Notes under the pieces: model-generated
Seen by the model: only the letters and a program-made list of their open reading frames with translations
Database searches by the model: none
Told to the model about the DNA's origin: nothing
NCBI GenBank assembly: GCA_004297625.1
Contig: SCTY01000060.1
Location: 1 to 50,482 of the forward strand
DNA: 50,482 nt
Source of the DNA: Betaproteobacteria bacterium
GTDB lineage: Bacteria > Pseudomonadota > Gammaproteobacteria > Burkholderiales > SG8-39
Direction of reading: 5' to 3'
Shown: positions 1 through 9,060 of the stretch, piece by piece
Layout of the letters: every line of letters starts with the position of its first letter
Position numbering within the stretch: the stretch's first letter is position 1
Made by a program: the position numbers and the translations under genes

Positions 1-27
1 AGCAGTAAAACGACAACAAGTAGGCTT

Positions 28-44
28 CCCGAAACCGTTTCGGG
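28..44. other. short hairpin at left edge, possible terminator
   Basis: An almost perfect 17-base palindrome (arms CCCGAAAC and GTTTCGGG, one central base) lies in the 123 bases before the first gene. It is followed on the plus strand by CGTCCTTT, a weak T-rich tail. It could end a plus-strand gene lying left of the window, or tesA read leftwards. Nothing else is recognisable in positions 1-123. Confidence 0.35.
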
Positions 45-123
45 CGTCCTTTAACCCAAGACTCGCGCATGATCGACATCGATTGCATCGTCTCAGTCAC
101 TTGCGCAGAGCTTCCCTAGATTC

Positions 124-747
124 CTATTTTTCCTTTTTCAGCAAGGGCGCGAGCGCCTTCCATACGCGCTCGAGCATGAGCGGCTGCGCCGCCTCGGTGG
201 GATGGATGCGGTCGGCCTGGAAAAGGTCCGGCTTTTCCGCGAAATCCTCCAGCAGGAAGGGAACCAGCGCGGCTTTGTAGCGCCTGGCGAGCTCGCCGAA
301 GGCCGACTCGAAGGCGCGCGTGTACTCCGGGCCGTAGTTCGGCGGCAGCTTCATCCCGACGACGACGATGCGCGCGCCCGCGCCCTGCGCCTGCTCGATG
401 ATCCGGCCTAAATTGGACTTCATCTGCGCCACCGGCAGCCCGCGCAGGCCGTCGTTCGCGCCCAATTCAAGAATCAGGACCGAGGGCCGGTTCTGCTGGA
501 GCGTTTTCCGGATGCGCCCGAGGCCGCCGCTGCTCGTGTCGCCCGAGATGCTCGCATTCACGACGATATAATCGAGGCGCTCGCGTTTCAGGCGCTCGGC
601 GAGCAACGCTACCCAGCCGCGCGAGCGGGCGATCCCGTAGGCCGAGGACAGGCTGTCCCCGAACACCACGATCGAGTGCTGCGGCGCGGCTTGAGCGCCG
701 GACGCAAGGCACATGCACAACAGCAAAGTATTGATCGCGCGCGGCAT
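124..747 (-). CDS. tesA: TesA-like GDSL esterase / arylesterase / lysophospholipase, exported
   Basis: SGNH-fold hydrolase of 207 residues, probably periplasmic, acting on acyl esters or thioesters. Residues 1-20 form a signal peptide ending AQA. The family blocks are in order: GDSLSSAYG with nucleophile Ser32, SGDTSSGG near 69-76, GAND with Asn98, and DRIHP with Asp179 and His182 completing the triad. Length matches E. coli TesA. The ATG at 747 is chosen because it gives a clean signal peptide; longer versions add only arginine-rich sequence. The gene is head-to-head with ybbA and overlaps it by 35 bases. The tesA/ybbA/ybbP neighbourhood is conserved in proteobacteria and supports the call. 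True substrate unknown. Confidence 0.9.
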   Translation of the reverse strand: MPRAINTLLLCMCLASGAQAAPQHSIVVFGDSLSSAYGIARSRGWVALLAERLKRERLDYIVVNASISGDTSSGGLGRIRKTLQQNRPSVLILELGANDGLRGLPVAQMKSNLGRIIEQAQGAGARIVVVGMKLPPNYGPEYTRAFESAFGELARRYKAALVPFLLEDFAEKPDLFQADRIHPTEAAQPLMLERVWKALAPLLKKEK

Positions 748-1384
748 CGGCAAGACCGTGAAGAGCGGTGACTCGGATCTCGTCATTCTGCGCGAGATCG
801 ATCTCGAGGTCATGGCCGGCGAAGCGCTCGCCGTGGTCGGCGCCTCGGGCTCCGGCAAGTCGACGCTGCTCGCGCTTCTCGCCGGCCTCGACACGCCGAG
901 CGCGGGCAGCGTGACCCTCGAGGGAGCCGATCTCTTCGCCCTCGACGAGGATCAGCGCGCCGAGCTGCGCGGCCGCAGCGTCGGCTTCGTGTTCCAGTCG
1001 TTCCAGCTCCTGCCCTCCCTCACGGCGCTCGAGAACGTGATGCTCCCTTTGGAGCTGTCGAATCATCCCGAGCCGGAGGAGCTTTCAAGGGCGATGCTGG
1101 AGCGCGTGGGCCTCGGCGAGCGCCTGCACCACTATCCGAAGCACCTCTCGGGCGGCGAGCAGCAGCGCGTGGCGCTCGCGCGCGCGTTCGTGGTGCGCCC
1201 GAAGCTGCTTTTCGCGGACGAGCCGACCGGCAGCCTTGACGCGGAGTCCGGCGCCGCCGTCATCGCGCTGCTGTTCGAGATGAACCGCGAGTACGGCACC
1301 ACGCTGGTGCTGGTCACCCACGACGAGCAGCTCGCGTCGCGCTGCCAGCGCGTGGTGCGCCTGCAGGCAGGGCGGCTCGCCTAG
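713..1384 (+). CDS. ybbA: ABC transporter ATP-binding protein, YbbA/LolD type
   Basis: A 223-residue ATPase of the MacB/LolD/YbbA group, which pairs with large FtsX-type permeases and acts at the inner membrane on lipids or lipoproteins rather than small solutes. Visible motifs are Walker A GASGSGKST (43-51), signature LSGGEQQ (145-151), Walker B LLFADE (165-170) with the D-loop GSLD, and the switch His203. AAGG lies just upstream of the ATG. The partner permease is the ybbP-like gene beginning at 2296, but an opposite-strand gene separates them. The stop sits in a CTAG shared with the stop of that convergent gene, a 4-base overlap. Cargo unknown. Confidence 0.9.
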   Translation: MHNSKVLIARGIGKTVKSGDSDLVILREIDLEVMAGEALAVVGASGSGKSTLLALLAGLDTPSAGSVTLEGADLFALDEDQRAELRGRSVGFVFQSFQLLPSLTALENVMLPLELSNHPEPEELSRAMLERVGLGERLHHYPKHLSGGEQQRVALARAFVVRPKLLFADEPTGSLDAESGAAVIALLFEMNREYGTTLVLVTHDEQLASRCQRVVRLQAGRLA

Positions 1385-2259
1385 GCCTCGCCCGCGCGCG
1401 CAGCGAGAAATATCTCGATCGTGCGCGGGGAAACGGGATGGCCCTTGGTCACGAACCAGCAGTAGTCCGGCGGCATGAACAGCTCCGCCACGCTTTGCGG
1501 CACATCCGCGAATTTCGGCAAGTGGCGTTCCTGCACGAAGAACGCATTGCTCCCGGTGACATTGCAGGCGACCAGTCGATAGCCGAATCTTTCGAGCAGA
1601 TCGACAAAGGATTGCAGCGAGGCGCCCTGGTAATCGGTCCCGTCCCACAGGTGCTGCGGATCGTACTTGACCGACCAGCGCACCGGCGGCGGGAACTTGG
1701 CGTTGTATTCCACGATGACGATCTCGGGCCTGAGCCCCGATTCCAGCGCCGCTTCGAGCACGTAGAGGTCGTTTCCGTCGAGATCGAGCGAGAACATGTG
1801 CGCCTGCCGCTCGCCGAGCACGGACAGGGTGTGCGAGACGAGCGACGGGCAGTTCTCGCGGGTGATCCAGGCCTGCTGGAAGAACAGCGGCCCGTCTTCC
1901 GGCACCTCGAATGCCAGCGGCTCGCCGCCCAGCCACGCGCCGCGCCAGCCGTGCATGAGCAGGATAAGGGAGTTGTTCTCCAGGCCGTTGCCTGCGCCGA
2001 TCTCGAGGAACACGCCGCGTTCGAGGCCGAGGCGACGGCAGATCTCGAGCAGGATGCCGTCCTCGTCGTGCTGGGAAAAATATTTTTCGCCGCGCTTCAC
2101 GAGCGGATTGCTCGACGCCTCGCGCTTGCGCGCCCAGTGCTGCTCCATCCATATGTCGCGCAGCCGGGTCACCTTGACGGCGTAATCGACGTGCATCACG
2201 GCTTGGGCGACGACTTCGCGCAGCCGGTCCGCTTCGCTGCGTTGCTCGGAGTTTTCCAT
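1381..2259 (-). CDS. FkbM-like methyltransferase domain protein
   Basis: A 292-residue predicted soluble protein. The block SQHDEDGIL (62-70) is followed by EIGAGNG (86-92), a Rossmann-type SAM-binding glycine loop, then an ENNS segment and SLDLDGNDLY near 157-166. This layout recalls FkbM-family and related proteins found in surface-polysaccharide loci. I recognise the fold, not a substrate. The ATG at 2259 is the first Met that gives this clean domain; frames further upstream run into arginine-rich antisense of ybbP. The gene lies on the opposite strand between ybbA and ybbP, which are normally adjacent, so it looks like an insertion into that locus. Its stop overlaps that of ybbA. Confidence 0.7.
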   Translation of the reverse strand: MENSEQRSEADRLREVVAQAVMHVDYAVKVTRLRDIWMEQHWARKREASSNPLVKRGEKYFSQHDEDGILLEICRRLGLERGVFLEIGAGNGLENNSLILLMHGWRGAWLGGEPLAFEVPEDGPLFFQQAWITRENCPSLVSHTLSVLGERQAHMFSLDLDGNDLYVLEAALESGLRPEIVIVEYNAKFPPPVRWSVKYDPQHLWDGTDYQGASLQSFVDLLERFGYRLVACNVTGSNAFFVQERHLPKFADVPQSVAELFMPPDYCWFVTKGHPVSPRTIEIFLAARAGEA

Positions 2260-2295
2260 CTTGCTTCCCCGGGGAGACGGTGGCCTTAAGGTAGC

Positions 2296-4797
2296 ATGGA
2301 TGGCGCGGACGATTCGATGAGGCAGGCATTGAAAATGCTGTTGCGCGACTGGCGCGCGGGCGAGCTGCACGTGCTCGCAATTGCGCTCGTCATCGCGGTG
2401 GCGAGCGTGACGAGCGTCGCCTTTTTCGCCGACCGGGTCAGCCGGGCGCTGCTGCGCGATGCGCACCAGCTCCTCGGCGCGGACCTGGTCCTGGTTTCGG
2501 ATCACCCGTGGCAACCGGGCATCGCGGAAGAAATCGCTGCGCGCGGCGTGGAAATGGCGAGCGCGGTGAACTTCATCAGCATGGCTGCCGTTGGCGAGAA
2601 GAGCCAGCTCGCCGGCGTAAAGGCGGTCACCGGGAACTATCCGTTGCGCGGCAGGCTGCGCATCGCGCCTTCGCCGGGCGCGCCCGATGCGGTCGCCGAG
2701 CGCGGGCCGGAGCGCGGCGCCGTCTGGCTGGAAGAGCGCCTCGTGTCCGCTCTGGGCGCGCCGGTCGGCTCGCGCCTGCGTCTCGGGAGCGCCGAGCTGC
2801 GCGTCGCGGCCGTGCTGACGCTCGAGCCGGAACGCGGCGCGAACTTCTTCAATATCGCGCCGCGTCTGATGATGAACGCCGAGGACGTCGGCGCGACCGG
2901 CCTCATCCAGACCGGCAGCCGCGTGTGGTACTACCTTTACGCAGCCGGCGGCGGCCAGCAGATCGCGTCCTTGGAGAGAGCTCTTCAGAGCAAGCTCGAG
3001 CGCGGCCAGCGCATCGACAACCTGGAAACCGGCCGGCCGGAGGTGCGCGCCTCGATCGAGCGCGCGCGGCGCTTCCTCGGGCTTACCGCGCTGCTTGCCG
3101 CGGTGCTCGCCGGCGTGGCGATCGCGCTCGCCGCCCGGCGGTTCGTCGAGCGGCATCTCGACGGCTGCGCGGTCATGCGCTGTCTGGGGGCGACGCAAAG
3201 GAAGCTGGTCCTGCTCCACGCCGCCGAATTCGCGCTTCTCGGGCTCGGCGCGGCCGCGGCCGGGTGCGTGCTGGGATTCGCCGCGCAGGCGATGATCGGC
3301 ACGGCGCTCGCAGGGCTCCTGCCTGCCGGGCTGCCGCCGCCGACGCCGCTTCCGGCGATGCAGGGCTTCCTCGTAGGCCTCGTCCTGCTGCTTGGCTTCG
3401 CAGTGCCGCCGCTTCTGCAACTGAAAGACGTTCCCGCGCTACGCGTCATGCGCCGGGAAACCGGGCGCGCTGCGCCCGGCGCGATCGCCTCTTACGGCGC
3501 CGGCGCCCTTGCGCTCGGTACGCTGCTCGTGTGGCAGGCGGGCGAGCTCAAGATGGGCGCGTATGTCGTCGGCGGACTGGCTGCGGCGGTATTGATTTTT
3601 TTCGTACTCGCCTGGTCGGTAATAAAGCTTCTTACGCGGCCGGCGTTTACACGGCGCTTCGGCCGGCGCGCGCGCTACGGCCTTGCCAACCTGCGCCGGC
3701 ACGCGCGCGGCAATGCCGTGCAGGTAGCGAGCCTCGCGCTCGGGCTCACGGCGGTGCTGCTGCTTTCTTTCACGCGCAACGATCTCGTCGACGCCTGGCG
3801 GCGCGCCGCGCCGCCGGACGCGCCCAACCGCTTCCTGCTCGGCGTCCAGCCCGACCAACTTGCCGAAGTTCAGGCTTTTTTCAGGGAAGAAAAGATTGCG
3901 GTCCCCGATCTCTACCCGATGGTGCGCGGGCGTCTCACGGCGGTAAACGGCAAGCCGGTCAGCGAAGCGGACTTCCAGGACGAGCGCGCCAAGCGGCTGG
4001 TAGAGCGCGAGTTCAACCTCTCCTACATGGACTCGCTGCCCGGTCACAACACGATCGCCGCCGGGCGCTGGCTCGACCCCCAGCGAAACGAGCTCTCGGT
4101 GGAGCAGGGCATCGCCGAGCGCCTCGGCTGGCGGCTGGGCGACGAGCTCACGTTCAACGTGGGCGGCGAGAGCTTCAGCGCGCGCATCACCTCGCTGCGC
4201 GAGCTGCGCTGGGACTCCATGAAGGTGAATTTCTTCGTCATCGCGCCGCCGAAGCTCCTGCAGGATTTGCCGACGAGCTTCATCAGCGCTTTCCGCATCG
4301 AGCCCGGGCGCGAGGACGCGATGAACGAGCTCGCGGCCCGGTTTCCGAACGTGACGCTCGTCGATGTGGGCGCGGCCGTGCGTCAGGCGCAGGAGATCGT
4401 CGACCAGCTGATCGGCGCGGTGCAGTTCATCTTTCTCTTTGCGCTCGGCGCAGGGCTGCTGGTGCTGTACTCGGCCCTTATGGCGACCGAGGACGAGCGC
4501 CGTCGCGAAGCAGCGGTGATGCGCGTCTACGGTGCTTCGCGCGCGCAGGTTACGGGCGCGCAGCGCGTCGAGTTTCTCGCCATGGGAGCGCTGGCAGGGC
4601 TGCTCGCGACGCTGGGCGCGGCGGCGATCGGGCAGCTCCTCGCGCGGCGCGTCTTCGAGCTCGATCTGCCGCCCAGCAGCGTGCTTTGGATCGCCGGCCC
4701 GCTCGCGGGCATTGCGCTGCTTTCGCTCAACGCGTGGCTGTCGTCGCGCAAAGTGCTGCGCGCCTCGCCGGCGCTCACGCTGCGCGATTCGGTGTAA
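2296..4797 (+). CDS. ybbP: YbbP-like FtsX-domain ABC transporter permease
   Basis: An 833-residue inner-membrane permease, close in length to E. coli YbbP (about 800). One N-terminal helix (about 22-45) is followed by a large periplasmic region, a first FtsX helix bundle (about 260-375), two helices (about 395-445), a second long periplasmic region, and a C-terminal FtsX bundle (about 705-820) with the typical DERRREAAVMRVYGAS stretch. YbbA should power it, and the pair is thought to handle hydrophobic cargo. The ATG at 2296 has AAGGT upstream; a second ATG at 2317 is possible. Separated from ybbA by the opposite-strand FkbM-like gene, so it probably has its own promoter. Confidence 0.88.
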   Translation: MDGADDSMRQALKMLLRDWRAGELHVLAIALVIAVASVTSVAFFADRVSRALLRDAHQLLGADLVLVSDHPWQPGIAEEIAARGVEMASAVNFISMAAVGEKSQLAGVKAVTGNYPLRGRLRIAPSPGAPDAVAERGPERGAVWLEERLVSALGAPVGSRLRLGSAELRVAAVLTLEPERGANFFNIAPRLMMNAEDVGATGLIQTGSRVWYYLYAAGGGQQIASLERALQSKLERGQRIDNLETGRPEVRASIERARRFLGLTALLAAVLAGVAIALAARRFVERHLDGCAVMRCLGATQRKLVLLHAAEFALLGLGAAAAGCVLGFAAQAMIGTALAGLLPAGLPPPTPLPAMQGFLVGLVLLLGFAVPPLLQLKDVPALRVMRRETGRAAPGAIASYGAGALALGTLLVWQAGELKMGAYVVGGLAAAVLIFFVLAWSVIKLLTRPAFTRRFGRRARYGLANLRRHARGNAVQVASLALGLTAVLLLSFTRNDLVDAWRRAAPPDAPNRFLLGVQPDQLAEVQAFFREEKIAVPDLYPMVRGRLTAVNGKPVSEADFQDERAKRLVEREFNLSYMDSLPGHNTIAAGRWLDPQRNELSVEQGIAERLGWRLGDELTFNVGGESFSARITSLRELRWDSMKVNFFVIAPPKLLQDLPTSFISAFRIEPGREDAMNELAARFPNVTLVDVGAAVRQAQEIVDQLIGAVQFIFLFALGAGLLVLYSALMATEDERRREAAVMRVYGASRAQVTGAQRVEFLAMGALAGLLATLGAAAIGQLLARRVFELDLPPSSVLWIAGPLAGIALLSLNAWLSSRKVLRASPALTLRDSV

Positions 4798-4806
4798 CCT
4801 CGACGC

Positions 4807-6006
4807 GTGATCGAGACCCTCCTGGTGGTCACCCTCATCGCGGCGTGCGCCGCGGCGGGGCTGGGGGCAGTTCTGCTGCTGCGCGAGCGCGCCACGGCGC
4901 GCGATTCCCGCGAAGAGCTCGGACGCAGCCTCGCGAGCTTCAGCCAGACGATTTCGACCCAGATGGGCTCGATCGCCACCGTGCAGAATGCCCAATTCGA
5001 GACCCTGCGCCAGGCGGTCGGCGAGCGCCTGGAGCGCATCCAGCAGGACAACGCGGCGAAGCTGGAGCAGATGCGCCAGACGGTCGACGAGAAGCTGCAC
5101 GCCACGCTCGAGCAGCGGCTTTCCGAGTCCTTCAAGCAGGTGTCGGAGCGGCTGGAGCTCGTCCACAAGGGACTGGGCGAGATGCAGACGCTCGCCATCG
5201 GCGTGGGCGACCTGAAAAAAGTGCTCGTCAACGTGAAGAGTCGCGGGGTGCTCGGCGAAGTCCAGCTCGCCGCGCTGCTCGAGCAGGTGCTCGCACCCGA
5301 GCAGTACGACACCCACGTGGCGACGCGGCCGGGCTCGCGCGAGCGCGTGGAGTTCGCCATCAAGTTTCCCGGGCGCGACGGCGACGGACAGCCCGTGTGG
5401 CTGCCGATCGACGCGAAGTTTCCGCTGGAGGATTACCAGCGGCTGCAGGACGCCCAGGAGGCCGGCGACCCGGTTCTCACGGAAGCGGCGTCGCGGGCGC
5501 TGGAAGCGCGCGTGCGGCTGGAAGGGCGCTCCATCGCCGAGAAGTATCTCGAGCCGCCGTTTACCACGGAGTTCGCCCTGCTTTATCTGCCGCTCGAAGG
5601 CCTGTACGCCGAGGTGTTGCGCCGCCCGGGATTGTTCGAGCAGATGCAGCGCGAGCTGCACGTGACGGTGTGCGGTCCGACCACGCTCAGCGCGGTGCTG
5701 AACAGCCTGCAAATGGGCTTCCGCACGCTGGCGATCGAGAAGCGCTCCTCCGAGGTATGGAAAGTGCTGGGCGCGGTGAAGGCGGAGTTCTCCCGATTCG
5801 GCGAGACGTTGGCGAGGACGAAAGCGCAGCTTCAGACGGTCGCCAATTCGATCGGCGACGCCGAGGTGCGCACGCGTCAGATGGCGCGCAAGCTGAAAGG
5901 CGTGGAGACGCTCGCCGATGCCGAGGTGCGCGAAGTGCTCGGTCCCGCCGAAGACGATAGTCCGCAAGCACTGACGCCCTCTGGCGACAGCAGGTCTATG
6001 AATTAA
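4807..6006 (+). CDS. rmuC: DNA recombination protein RmuC
   Basis: A 399-residue RmuC-family protein. Residues 1-25 form an N-terminal hydrophobic anchor. A glutamine- and glutamate-rich coiled coil runs from about 30 to 125. The PD-(D/E)XK nuclease-like core follows, with LPIDAKFPLEDY (199-210) holding the conserved Asp and Lys. In E. coli, RmuC limits inversions at short inverted repeats, and cleavage is inferred rather than proven. Translation starts at GTG 4807, only 9 bases after the ybbP stop, so the two are probably co-transcribed. The C-terminus (after about 385) is short and variable, as in relatives. Confidence 0.92.
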   Translation: MIETLLVVTLIAACAAAGLGAVLLLRERATARDSREELGRSLASFSQTISTQMGSIATVQNAQFETLRQAVGERLERIQQDNAAKLEQMRQTVDEKLHATLEQRLSESFKQVSERLELVHKGLGEMQTLAIGVGDLKKVLVNVKSRGVLGEVQLAALLEQVLAPEQYDTHVATRPGSRERVEFAIKFPGRDGDGQPVWLPIDAKFPLEDYQRLQDAQEAGDPVLTEAASRALEARVRLEGRSIAEKYLEPPFTTEFALLYLPLEGLYAEVLRRPGLFEQMQRELHVTVCGPTTLSAVLNSLQMGFRTLAIEKRSSEVWKVLGAVKAEFSRFGETLARTKAQLQTVANSIGDAEVRTRQMARKLKGVETLADAEVREVLGPAEDDSPQALTPSGDSRSMN

Positions 6007-6073
6007 AAGAAGTTTTCAGTTTCGCGGCGGGGGCGTAAACTTTGCTCGGGGGTAAGGGAACGCTTGGAGCCAC

Positions 6074-8329
6074 ATGCCGCTTTCGCTGCGTTTCGTCGTA
6101 CCCCTCGCGCTTGCGCTCGCGGCTATCGCGTATGCGGTGGTGCCGCTTGTGGATCGCCTCACCTTCCAGTGGTTCGTGCGCGACCTCGACACGCGCGGCG
6201 CGCTCATCGCCAAGACCGCGCAGGAGCCGCTCGCCGAGCTGGTGAGCGAGCCGCGCGGCGCGAAGCAAAAAGTGCTGCGCTATTTCGAGCGCATCATTCA
6301 GGACCAGCGCATCTACGCGCTCGGCTACTGCGACCGCTCGGGACGCATCAAGTACGCGACCGCGGCGTTTCCCGCCGGCATCCACTGCGGTACTTTTTCG
6401 GAGGCCGCCGAGGAACGCAACTGGGTGCTTCAGCTCAAGGACGGCCCGCTGCACGTTTCGGCGAATCCCATCGCCACCGCCGACGGCAAGGAGTTCGGCG
6501 AGCTCGTCATCGTGCACGACATGAGCTTCGTGCAGCGCCGCAGCGCCGACACGAAGAAGTACGTCCTCTACCTCTTCGCCGCGATCGCCACCGTGGTCGC
6601 GCTGATCACCGTGGTGATCGCCGAGATCAGCTGGCGCGGGTGGGTAGCGGGCCTCAAGGCGCTGCTCGCCGGCGAGACGCTGCTGCGCTCTCCGATCGGC
6701 TGGCAGGCGGCCGCGCGCGAGCTGCGGCCGATCGCGCGCGATCTCCAGGGGCTGGTGCTCGATCTCGAATCCGAGCGCCGCAGCCGCGACGAGAGCCAGA
6801 CGAGCTGGGGTCCCGAAGCGCTGCGCCGCATCCTGCGGCAGGATCTCAAAGGCGACGAGGTGCTCATCGTCTCCAACCGCGAGCCCTACATCCATGTTCG
6901 GCGGAAGGACAACGTGATCGAGATGCAGCGCCCGGCGAGCGGGCTGGTCACGGCGCTCGAGCCGATCGTGCGCGCGACTTCGGGCACCTGGATCGCACAC
7001 GGCACCGGATCCGCGGATCGCGAAACCGTGGACAAGCACGACCACGTGATGGTGCCGCCCGAGCGGCCGGCCTACCGCATCCGCCGCGTGTGGCTTTCGC
7101 GGGACGAGGAGCAGGGCTACTACTACGGCTTCGCCAACGAGGGGCTGTGGCCGCTTTGCCACATCGCGCACACCCGCCCGATCTTCCGCACCCAGGACTG
7201 GGAGCACTACCGCACCGTCAATCAGCGCTTCGCCGACATCGTGGCCGACGAGGCGCGCACCGAGGATCCGATCATCCTCGTGCAGGACTATCACTTCGCC
7301 CTGCTGCCGCGCATGGTGCGCGAGCGCCTGCCGCACGCGACGATCATCACGTTCTGGCACATTCCGTGGCCGAACCCCGAAGCCTTCGGCATCCTGCCGT
7401 GGCGCGAGGAGGTGCTCGAGGGATTGCTCGGCTCGTCGATCCTCGGCTTCCACACCCAATTCCATTGCAACAATTTCTTCGACACCGTCGACCGCTTCCT
7501 GGAGGCGCGCGTCGACCGCGAAACGTTCACCATCTCCTACGGCGGCAACCCGACCGAGGTGCGGCGCTACCCGATCTCCATCGAATGGCCGCCTTCGGCG
7601 CTCGCGCTGCAGGCGCCGGTCGAGGAGTGCCGCAGGAAGGTGCGCGCGCAGCTCGGCGTGGGCCCCGAGCTGAAGCTCGGCATCGGGGTCGACCGTCTGG
7701 ACTACACCAAGGGCATCCTCGAGCGCTTTCTCTCCATCGAGCGCCTGCTCGAGCTCGAGCCGCGCTGGGTGGGGCAGTTCACCTTCATTCAGGTGGCCGC
7801 GCCGTCGCGCTCCACGATCGACGAATACCAGAACCTCGATGCCAAGGTGCGCGCGCTTGCCGCGCGCATCAACGAGCGCTTCGGGCGGCCGGGCTACCAG
7901 CCGATCGCGCTGAGGATCGAGCATCACGACGCGGCGCAGGTATACGAGCTCTATCGCGCCGCCGATCTGTGCTACGTGTCGAGCCTGCACGACGGCATGA
8001 ACCTCGTCGCCAAGGAATTCGTCGCCGCGCGCGACGACGAGCAGGGCGTGCTGATCCTGTCGCAATTCACGGGCGCGGCGCGCGAGCTCTCCGAGTCGCT
8101 GATCGTCAACCCCTACGACACGGAGCAGAGCGCAGCCGCGATGCACATGGCGCTGATCATGTCGCCCGACGAGCAACGCCCGCGCATGCGCAGCATGCGC
8201 AACCTGGTCCAGGAGTTCAACGTGTACCGCTGGGCGGGACGCATGTTGCTGGACGCGGCGCGCATGCGCCATCGCCGGCGCGTGCTTTCCCGCGCGCGCG
8301 CCGCCCGGCGCAAGGCCGGCGCGGGCTAG
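6074..8329 (+). CDS. otsA: Membrane-anchored sensor/trehalose-6-phosphate synthase fusion
   Basis: A 751-residue protein, far longer than a normal OtsA (about 470). Helix 1 (about 6-26), a periplasmic domain (27-160) and helix 2 (163-184) are followed by a HAMP-like linker (185-240). The GT20 glycosyltransferase then begins at VLIVSNREP (263-271). Later catalytic-domain signs are VQDYHF, TFWHIPWP, GVDRLDYTKG, and the SSLHDGMNLVAKEF nucleotide-sugar site. It should join glucose from UDP-glucose to glucose-6-phosphate at the inner membrane. The first 240 residues resemble a chemoreceptor or kinase input module, suggesting control by an extracytoplasmic signal. TTGGAG precedes the ATG. otsB follows two bases after its stop. 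Confidence 0.88.
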   Translation: MPLSLRFVVPLALALAAIAYAVVPLVDRLTFQWFVRDLDTRGALIAKTAQEPLAELVSEPRGAKQKVLRYFERIIQDQRIYALGYCDRSGRIKYATAAFPAGIHCGTFSEAAEERNWVLQLKDGPLHVSANPIATADGKEFGELVIVHDMSFVQRRSADTKKYVLYLFAAIATVVALITVVIAEISWRGWVAGLKALLAGETLLRSPIGWQAAARELRPIARDLQGLVLDLESERRSRDESQTSWGPEALRRILRQDLKGDEVLIVSNREPYIHVRRKDNVIEMQRPASGLVTALEPIVRATSGTWIAHGTGSADRETVDKHDHVMVPPERPAYRIRRVWLSRDEEQGYYYGFANEGLWPLCHIAHTRPIFRTQDWEHYRTVNQRFADIVADEARTEDPIILVQDYHFALLPRMVRERLPHATIITFWHIPWPNPEAFGILPWREEVLEGLLGSSILGFHTQFHCNNFFDTVDRFLEARVDRETFTISYGGNPTEVRRYPISIEWPPSALALQAPVEECRRKVRAQLGVGPELKLGIGVDRLDYTKGILERFLSIERLLELEPRWVGQFTFIQVAAPSRSTIDEYQNLDAKVRALAARINERFGRPGYQPIALRIEHHDAAQVYELYRAADLCYVSSLHDGMNLVAKEFVAARDDEQGVLILSQFTGAARELSESLIVNPYDTEQSAAAMHMALIMSPDEQRPRMRSMRNLVQEFNVYRWAGRMLLDAARMRHRRRVLSRARAARRKAGAG

Positions 8330-8331
8330 CG

Positions 8332-9060
8332 ATGCCGCCGTTCGGTGCGGACTGGGCCTTTTTCCTGGACATCGACGGCACCCTGCTCGATATCGAGCAC
8401 CGGCCCGAGGCGGTGCACGTCGAGCCGCGCGAGCTCGAGCTCGTTGCCGCTTTGCACCGCGCCGCCGGCGGGGCGCTCGCGCTCATAAGCGGCCGGCCGC
8501 TTGCCGGCATCGACGTGCTGTTCCATCCGCTGAAGCTGCCGATCGCGGGTCAGCACGGCGCGGAGCGGCGCGATTCGCGCGGCGCGCGCCACCGCTATCG
8601 CTTCCCGGTCAAAGTGCTGCAGCGCGCAGCCGCTCCGGTGCGCGAGTTCGTTGCGGCCAACCCGGGTCTCATCTTCGAGGACAAGGGAGCGAGCGTGGCG
8701 CTGCACTACCGCCTGGCGCCGCAGCTCGCGCCGGAGGCCGAAGCGGTCGTGCGCGACGCGGCGGAATCGGCCGCCGGCGCGCTGCAGATGCAGCGCGGCA
8801 AGATGGTGTTCGAGCTCAAGCCCGCCGGCTGCGACAAGGGCACCGCGATCGAGGAGTTCATGCAAGATGAGGTCTTCGCCGGGCGCACGCCGGTCTTCCT
8901 CGGCGACGACATCACCGACGAATTCGGCTTCCGAGTGGTGAACCGCCTGAACGGCTATTCTGTGAAAGTCGGCGAGGGCCCGACGGTCGCGCGCTGGCGC
9001 CTCGCGGGACCGGCGGAGGCACGCAGCTGGCTTGCCGACTGGCTGAGGACATGCGTTTAG
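8332..9060 (+). CDS. otsB: Trehalose-6-phosphate phosphatase OtsB
   Basis: A 242-residue HAD-superfamily phosphatase that completes trehalose synthesis by removing phosphate from trehalose-6-phosphate. Motif I is DIDGT with nucleophile Asp13 and acid/base Asp15, motif II lies in LISGRPL (51-57), Lys169 falls in CDKGTAIEEF, and motif IV is GDDITDE (191-197), which is diagnostic of the OtsB branch. The ATG at 8332 begins two bases after the synthase stop, and the gene overlaps the following kinase by 10 bases, so otsA, otsB and the kinase form one translationally coupled unit. Confidence 0.95.
   Translation: MPPFGADWAFFLDIDGTLLDIEHRPEAVHVEPRELELVAALHRAAGGALALISGRPLAGIDVLFHPLKLPIAGQHGAERRDSRGARHRYRFPVKVLQRAAAPVREFVAANPGLIFEDKGASVALHYRLAPQLAPEAEAVVRDAAESAAGALQMQRGKMVFELKPAGCDKGTAIEEFMQDEVFAGRTPVFLGDDITDEFGFRVVNRLNGYSVKVGEGPTVARWRLAGPAEARSWLADWLRTCV

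Noticed and set aside
2508..5960. Long plus-strand open frame through ybbP and rmuC in another frame
   Set aside because: Arginine-rich, no domain, and the alternative frames encode full-length known families.
5996..8272. Long minus-strand open frame opposite the trehalose-6-phosphate synthase
   Set aside because: Low-complexity His/Arg/Ala-rich sequence mirroring the real gene; no ribosome site or motif.
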